A stretch of 64,000 bases of DNA from Sipunculus nudus (lineage: Eukaryota; Annelida; Sipuncula; Golfingiida; Sipunculidae). Below the pieces are notes generated by a model. It did not search any database and was not told the DNA's origin. It was given only the letters and a program-made list of their open reading frames with translations. Position 1 is the stretch's first letter. Each line of letters starts with the position of its first letter. Both the position numbers and the translations under genes were made by a program. The stretch spans positions 7,276,576-7,340,575 of the forward strand of contig CM049309.1 of assembly GCA_026874595.1 (NCBI GenBank), in the 5' to 3' direction. Of this stretch, positions 58,940-64,000 are shown in pieces.

Positions 58940-59745
58940 GTAATAATATATGGACTATACTGATCACCGACATTGTGTAATAAAAATGTTTATCAGTGTT
59001 TCATTTACGTTCGGAACATTTTCCCGAACAGTTAATTTTTGTGTGGACAATACTCCCTCCCCTTCCGAAAATACTCGCTCTGCTCCTATATTCATGGATC
59101 TGCCATGCACTGTATATACTGAGATATATTACTGTTATACTAATACTTCTTTTTTTAAGTATATGCCAACCACTCACATCTCCCAAGTGACAGATTTTGA
59201 AAGAAAATGTGTGGCCATGCACTTCGTTCTGTATAGGCCAGAACCTAATTTACCTTAAGAGACACTTATTATTATGATTTATATAGTATTATTCATACAC
59301 TTAGTTATAACGTTAGATTATTGACATTAATTAAATATGGTTCACAACTATGAATACAATATTTATGTCATAATAAGGAAAAATTACAGAAATATATATA
59401 ACAAAATAATATTATTAATAATTGCAGACTCACACCAGCGGCAGTAATGCCTAATGGTGTACTATACGGCTGTAGTCTAAATATTTATAATTACTAAAAC
59501 TATCTAGGCCTATATTAAGACCTGGGCTAGTAATACTAATAGCATACTATAAGTCTATTGAGTATTGCCATTGGCTAGCATGATCAAAGTTAAAACATAG
59601 TCGAAGATATTAATTATTATGGGACGTTCAAACATGCAGAATCAGCATTACTTACATTTGTTTGGGCTGCGTGTCGTTCCTGCACGTCTTGTTTATCAGA
59701 TGTATCTCGTGCGAATGACGTGAATCGTTAGAAACCGACTTTTAA
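57767..59745 (-). CDS. small two-coding-exon gene of unknown function
   Basis: Minus strand. A first exon near 59745-59656 ends at the strong donor AAAT|GTAAGT and has no start codon, so it is read as 5' UTR. Exon 2, 58755-58689, begins with ATG straight after TTTGTAG and codes MTKFMPQHFNIGGFLLWVAK before a GTGAGT donor in phase 1. Exon 3, 58134-57767, opens after TTTCCAG in the matching phase and runs 122 codons to TAA. Total 144 residues: a short hydrophobic N-terminal stretch, then a strongly basic Lys/Thr-rich region (about residues 25-70), then a Ser/Thr/Asp-rich region with C-x-C (SFCSCD) and a second Cys pair (CICSFFDTLF end). ATTAAA on the minus strand near 57676 may be the poly(A) signal. 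No family recognised. Start choice is uncertain because exon 1 stays open in frame (TSDKQDVQERHAAQTN) but lacks Met. Confidence 0.5.
58522..58558. repeat. (GT)n microsatellite
   Basis: About 37 bp of TG dinucleotides, inside intron 2 of the minus-strand gene. Confidence 0.9.
58815..58941. repeat. (TAA)n / (TTA)n / (TAA)n self-complementary microsatellite
   Basis: Trinucleotide AAT repeats (about 58815-58857) turn into TTA repeats (about 58858-58886), then back to AAT (about 58903-58938), so the arms are complementary. Located in intron 1 of the minus-strand gene. Confidence 0.85.
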
Positions 59746-60080
59746 ATGCGACAGCAAACCCAGCAACAACGTTCGAAAAGTTATGACAGATATATAGCAA
59801 CGACGTTTAATGATGTAACTTCCGTCCATATTGAAGCCAGTTTGAGAAAGTTTTGGTTGACAGCCAATCAGCTGGCGATTCATTCGATTGTTGAAGTCAT
59901 GGCAACGACATATTTTTACAGACATTCTGTACCGGGTGACCCATGAGTTCCCTGCACTGCTTAACCCTTTGTTACATTTTATCATATTTTATGCTCCGCA
60001 AAGTAAATATTATAGTTTCGGCGGAAAGTATAAACAAAACATATTCATGACCGGATACATAGGACCTATATACCTAAAAT
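59746..60080. promoter_or_regulatory. presumed upstream region of the minus-strand gene
   Basis: The overlapping open frames on both strands (59728-59985, 59746-59946) show no motif. An AGCCAATCAG CCAAT box reads on the plus strand at about 59862, with ATTGG on the minus strand at that position, about 115 bp upstream of the inferred exon 1. Confidence 0.3.
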
Positions 60081-60081
60081 A

Positions 60082-60202
<121 letters not shown>

Positions 60203-61199
60203 AGGCCCATATAGTAGAATGAATTCGGTCGTTAAAGCATTCGCTGATTAAAAAAGAAAAAAAACCCTAATCGATTATTTATAAGTAGGGGAAATCCGTG
60301 TAATTTGGACCACTGTGTAATTTGAAACACCCAAAATTTCCATATTTGGAAAAATAGTACCAACACGAGGCAAGTTCGTCACTGTAGCATCGACCATTTT
60401 GAAGCATACAAGAACGATGCAGGAACGCTAGGTGCAAGTTTTGGCGAATATTCAACTTGAAGATGTTAATTTCATAGTTTGTTCTTATTTTCCATGCATA
60501 TAAATATCGAAATATTCTGACTTTTATTCAATGAAGATCCCATCATGTCCCAACAATACACAGCTTTATAACATGGGTCTAGAACTGGCCAATTTGATTT
60601 TGGCTAATAATATGTAAATACGCTCAGGGTCAAAATCTGCATATCGACTTGCTGTGTGTAATATGGACTAGGCTCTTTAATGTAATATGGACCGGTGGTC
60701 CAAATTACACACAGGTGGTTCATTTTACACATCAAAGGAAAATATCATTCGCTTTATTTCTTTCTCCTAGATTACATTGATATTGTCTTAAGGGCTGGGT
60801 AATTCAATGTGCACGTATATGCGCATATGCGTGAAAAATCACTCATATGATTTTGTTACTGTGGTGTTTCCATGTGTCCGTCAGTGTATATGCGTGAAAA
60901 TCGCCACAGGATTCGGCGTATAATGACGTTTCTTCAGCTTCTTATTGTGGAAGGCCTGCTCGATCCACTGTACAAATATATAGGCCTACGTCTGCCAGTT
61001 CACGCATGTACGCATATACGGGCACATGGAAACACACCTATTGTTTCACGCGAATATACGCTCATAGGCATATACGCGCACATGGAAACATACCTTTACA
61101 CAAACAAAAGCACATTTAAAGGGCTAGTAGGCCGACTAGCCGACATGACTACGCGGGTATCCAGGAAAGCAAAAGGCAAATATGGCAAGTGGGCATCCG

Positions 61200-61204
<5 letters not shown>

Positions 61205-61272
<68 letters not shown>
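61205..61272. repeat. (AT)n microsatellite, left half
   Basis: AT run ending at the TGTTAC start of the LTR-like insertion. The run resumes at 62141. Confidence 0.85.
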
Positions 61273-61276
<4 letters not shown>

Positions 61277-62136
61277 ACAGGTGTCTCTTTTATTGTGCGA
61301 TGTTGACATTCTGATTCGTGTGGCGCAGGCTTAGGGCGTTGCTATGGCGTGTAGAGACACAGCGCTCGGTGTAATCCGTACTAGTTGACCTCTGAGGTGT
61401 AGAAACACAGCGTTCTTTGTTCTAGTCTGGAATGATCAGGTCTGTTCTTTTGGGCGCGTGTGTATTATGTATTGTTGTGTTCTTTGGATTGTTCGTGAAA
61501 TAGAAGTTTCTGGGCTTTGGGTGAAAAAGTTATAAATAAGGTGTGTGTTTAGAGCCGAGGGGAGAGAGAAATATTCCATCGGAGACGGAAGAGTGTGAGT
61601 CAGTTTGTGGACCTTTCCGATAATTGCAGCACTGATAGATATTCTTCGAACTTTGTAACAGATTTTATTCAGTCTTCAGTTTGCCTTTGGACTATTACCA
61701 GAACTTCACTTTTGGATTACAACAGTTTGAATTCGGGATTGAATTGGACTCTTATTCTCTGAGAAGATTTACGTGAACTGTTCATCTGGATTATATGTTT
61801 TAAAGGACTTGTTGAGTTGTGACAGTGGTTGAATCCAGAATCAAAGCCTAGGATCCGGACACTCTGGTACTGTACAATTTATTTATTATACTGTGTAACT
61901 GTATTAATTTACTGTTATGTTGTTACACTGTGTAATGGTATTGATTTAGTGTATTGTAATGTTAGGATTGTTTAAAGAATAAATTATAATTATTTGTTAA
62001 CAAAAAACCACCGACTTCTTTATTCATTCCCCTAGACATATCACACCGCCTATTGTTACAGAATCTGACTTTTATTTATCTCCGTAACAAAATTTATGCT
62101 CGTCACGACTACCTGATCTGTTGTTATTAGTTACGT

Positions 62137-62140
<4 letters not shown>
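61273..62140 (+). mobile_element. probable solo LTR inserted in an AT microsatellite
   Basis: 868 bp from TGTTACAG to TTACGTAACA, so the ends are TGTTAC...GTAACA (6-bp inverted, TG..CA type). AT repeat on both sides offers a 4- or 6-bp AT target duplication. Internal features in LTR order: TATAAATAAG at 61531-61540 as TATA box, then AATAAA at 61978-61983. No gag/pol sequence is adjacent, hence solo. An 11-bp direct repeat TATTGTTACAG (61270-61280, 62051-62061) leaves an alternative 3' border near 62055. Confidence 0.55.

Positions 62141-62189
<49 letters not shown>
62141..62189. repeat. (AT)n microsatellite, right half
   Basis: Continuation of the AT run after the LTR-like insertion. Confidence 0.85.
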
Positions 62190-62192
<3 letters not shown>

Positions 62193-62892
62193 GCATATAT
62201 GGGGTTGATATTGGGAGGGGGTATAGTCTATTACAGTCCTGTACAGGAGAGTATACTAATTGCACACCCATTGAAGAATAAATAAGAAAACATGTCTGGC
62301 TTTTATGTCAGGTGCATGTTCTTCTTCATGCATATATAGGTAAATAAGTGTGTTAAAATAACATTTCCGTTTTTGAAGTGGATTTTAACTTGAAATAAAA
62401 ATGTTAATTGTAACTGCAGTATTACGTTCAGTCTTGTTTAATTTTTGCCTCCATGAAAGCTGTATTTACAGTGAATATTATCGACGATTTGTGTTTTATA
62501 ACTCTTTTTCCTTTATGATAAACTGGAAAACATGTTTGGCTTTTATGCCTAGATATGTTTTTCTTCATTATTGGTCACTTAAGAGTATAAAATAATATTT
62601 CTGCTTTTGAAGTAGATATTAACTTTATTTGAATCTGTTGAGGTAATGGTCCATATTACACTTTTATGTGGTCCATATTACATTAAGAGTGTGTAATATG
62701 GACCAGAATTAATTATTTTTGTCACTGACTTTAAAGTCGGTAATATTAATTTTGCAAGTCTACTTTCACAGTAAAGTGTTCTTGTACCAGGTTCCTCAAT
62801 AAAAATGATTTTACAATTTTTATATGATTTATATATTTAAAATTTTCAAAGATTTTCTTTAAGGGGTCCAAATTACACGGATTTTCCCTACA

Positions 62893-63194
62893 TTCTCTAT
62901 ATTTTAACCTGAAATAGATGCATGTATATAGATTTAGCCTATCACTGAAATACTGACCGAGCAAATGTAATCTACGCAAACATATGTACATCATGCATGA
63001 TATCGTGCACGCTGACAGGTCAAGGTAATGGCCGGGTTGTTTAATTGAATGCTGCACGCTGTTTCTTACCCATGCAGTCATTCTTATAGCCCATCTCCGA
63101 CCGTGAAAAATATCAGTACCACCCGCTCCTCGGCTGTGATTCAAACGATCTCTCGACTTTGTAACAGTTAAGGTGCTTTTCCATAAGTGGGTAG
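62893..63194. other. intergenic
   Basis: No supported feature. Confidence 0.5.
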
Positions 63195-63197
63195 TCA

Positions 63198-63198
<1 letters not shown>

Positions 63199-63245
<47 letters not shown>
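63199..63245. repeat. (AT)n microsatellite
   Basis: About 47 bp of AT dinucleotides. Confidence 0.9.
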
Positions 63246-63249
<4 letters not shown>

Positions 63250-63439
63250 TCACCAGACAACAGGTGACAATATGTACGGTGTTTTGTATCATAGTTTAAC
63301 GAAGTCTGTTCTCTATTGATATTGACGTGAAGCGTCATCCTAAAGCGTTGACAGGTCTTGATTGTATATATATATTGTGTATTCTTGTATGAAATCCCAT
63401 CGGCTATCAGCTGATTTATCCGTGTCACGCATCGTGTGT

Positions 63440-64000
63440 GGGTCGCCATGGTGACGCTGACAGTCAAACTAGGTCACATATGTCCTTATATGGGACACTT
63501 GAGAAATAAGCCAATCAGAGAACCGGATTGCCGTACACAGTGAACAGGCGATTGTGACGTCAGACTTCAAGAAGAGACGCTGAATGTTGATTCAGTTGGG
63601 TCTTGAAGCTTGAGGTGGCAGCACGCACGCACGGGAATAGGAACATTGAAACGCCAGGAACGGCATAGAAGCAAGCTTCTACATGAGGCAAGGACCCAGC
63701 TCATGAGAACTCAGCCGTGCTGCCGACAGAGCTTCGTATTGGCGATAAAGTGAAAGAGCGCTCGTCACCTGCCGGCCTAGTTCAGCTTGACCTAGATACA
63801 TAACCGCCGTAAGCCGTGAAACCATTGCTACACGAGCAAGGTCAAGGACTCTAAGCTCTACGTAAACAAAGAGCGCTATTGCATTCATGTGAACGTAAAC
63901 CTACCCGGGTCGCTGACAAGCAAGATTAGTTGAAGATCGCTAAACTCAGAAAGACTAGATCTATATGGTGCTAACCATACGCTAGATTCTACCCAAAATA
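63440..64000. promoter_or_regulatory. GC-richer, promoter-like segment at window end
   Basis: Contains a CCAAT box (AGCCAATCAG near 63510), a CRE-like TGACGTCAGA near 63555 and GCACGCACGCACG. It could be the promoter and 5' leader of a gene or an LTR continuing beyond the window. No start codon with a good donor is convincing. Confidence 0.25.

Larger units (their letters stand above)
60288..62888. mobile_element. TA-flanked inverted-repeat DNA element, non-autonomous
   Basis: Left end GGGGAAATCCGTGTAATTT + GGACC and complement of the right end GGGAAAATCCGTGTAATTT + GGACC match over 24 bp with one difference; TA flanks both (60286-60287, 62889-62890). Internal copies of (G)GTCCA(A/T)ATTACAC and TGTAATATGGACC occur at 60655-60735 and 62645-62705. 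TA duplication is compatible with Tc1/mariner-like or related superfamilies, but no transposase is visible. The interior is occupied by an AT microsatellite and an LTR-like insertion. Confidence 0.7.

Noticed and set aside
60872-61306. 144-codon open frame
   Set aside because: Its C-terminal third is Tyr-Ile repeats from the AT microsatellite and the rest shows no motif.

Overview
This is a eukaryotic, intron-rich, repeat-dense stretch of roughly 60% A+T. The gene content (CUB/TSP1/PAN-type secreted protein, M1 aminopeptidase) and the repeat style (elements ending in TCAGCTGAGCTA-type hairpins followed by GTCC-rich runs, CAGTGGCG-ended MITEs, long AT and C/G runs) suggest a marine mollusc, most likely a bivalve. 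That placement is inference from repeat style and was not tested by any search.

Only one confidently intact gene is visible. It is a six-exon plus-strand gene (22382-28720) whose spliced frame stays open for 271 codons. It encodes a signal peptide, a CUB domain split over two exons, a thrombospondin type 1-like repeat and a C-terminal PAN/apple-like cysteine module. One of its introns appears to end in TG instead of AG. Its introns carry several MITEs. A second, small minus-strand gene of unknown function (59745-57767, 144 codons over two coding exons plus a 5' UTR exon) is supported by matching splice phases. A short first-exon candidate lies at 13997-14050.

From 43.98 to 50.39 kb the plus strand holds ten consecutive exons of an M1 (gluzincin, aminopeptidase N-like) metallopeptidase. 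It is decayed: an in-frame stop, three frameshifts, HDLGH instead of HExxH, a one-residue loss that shortens the zinc-ligand spacing, and no C-terminal helical domain. About 11 kb upstream, on the opposite strand (33105-32817), sits a lone last exon of an M1 enzyme, also frameshifted. The two are head to head, pointing to inversion or loss within an M1 gene cluster.

Most of the rest is mobile or tandem DNA. At 1.97-3.11 kb a tRNA-derived SINE is followed by a 5'-truncated LINE with an 11-bp target duplication. MITEs lie at 20986-21273, 24094-24568 and 24771-25079. Minisatellites and satellite-like arrays occur at 25.55, 35.92, 36.79 and 55.0-56.7 kb. A nested block at 50.8-56.8 kb has a hairpin-ended element split by a TTAA-flanked inverted-repeat element that carries a broken Mutator-like transposase. 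At 60.29-62.89 kb a TA-flanked inverted-repeat element contains an AT microsatellite that is itself split by an apparent solo LTR. A 510-520 bp repeat occurs once in each orientation at 16.3 and 52.2 kb. Intervals not described below show no open frame with recognisable protein similarity and no RNA gene that I can identify by eye.
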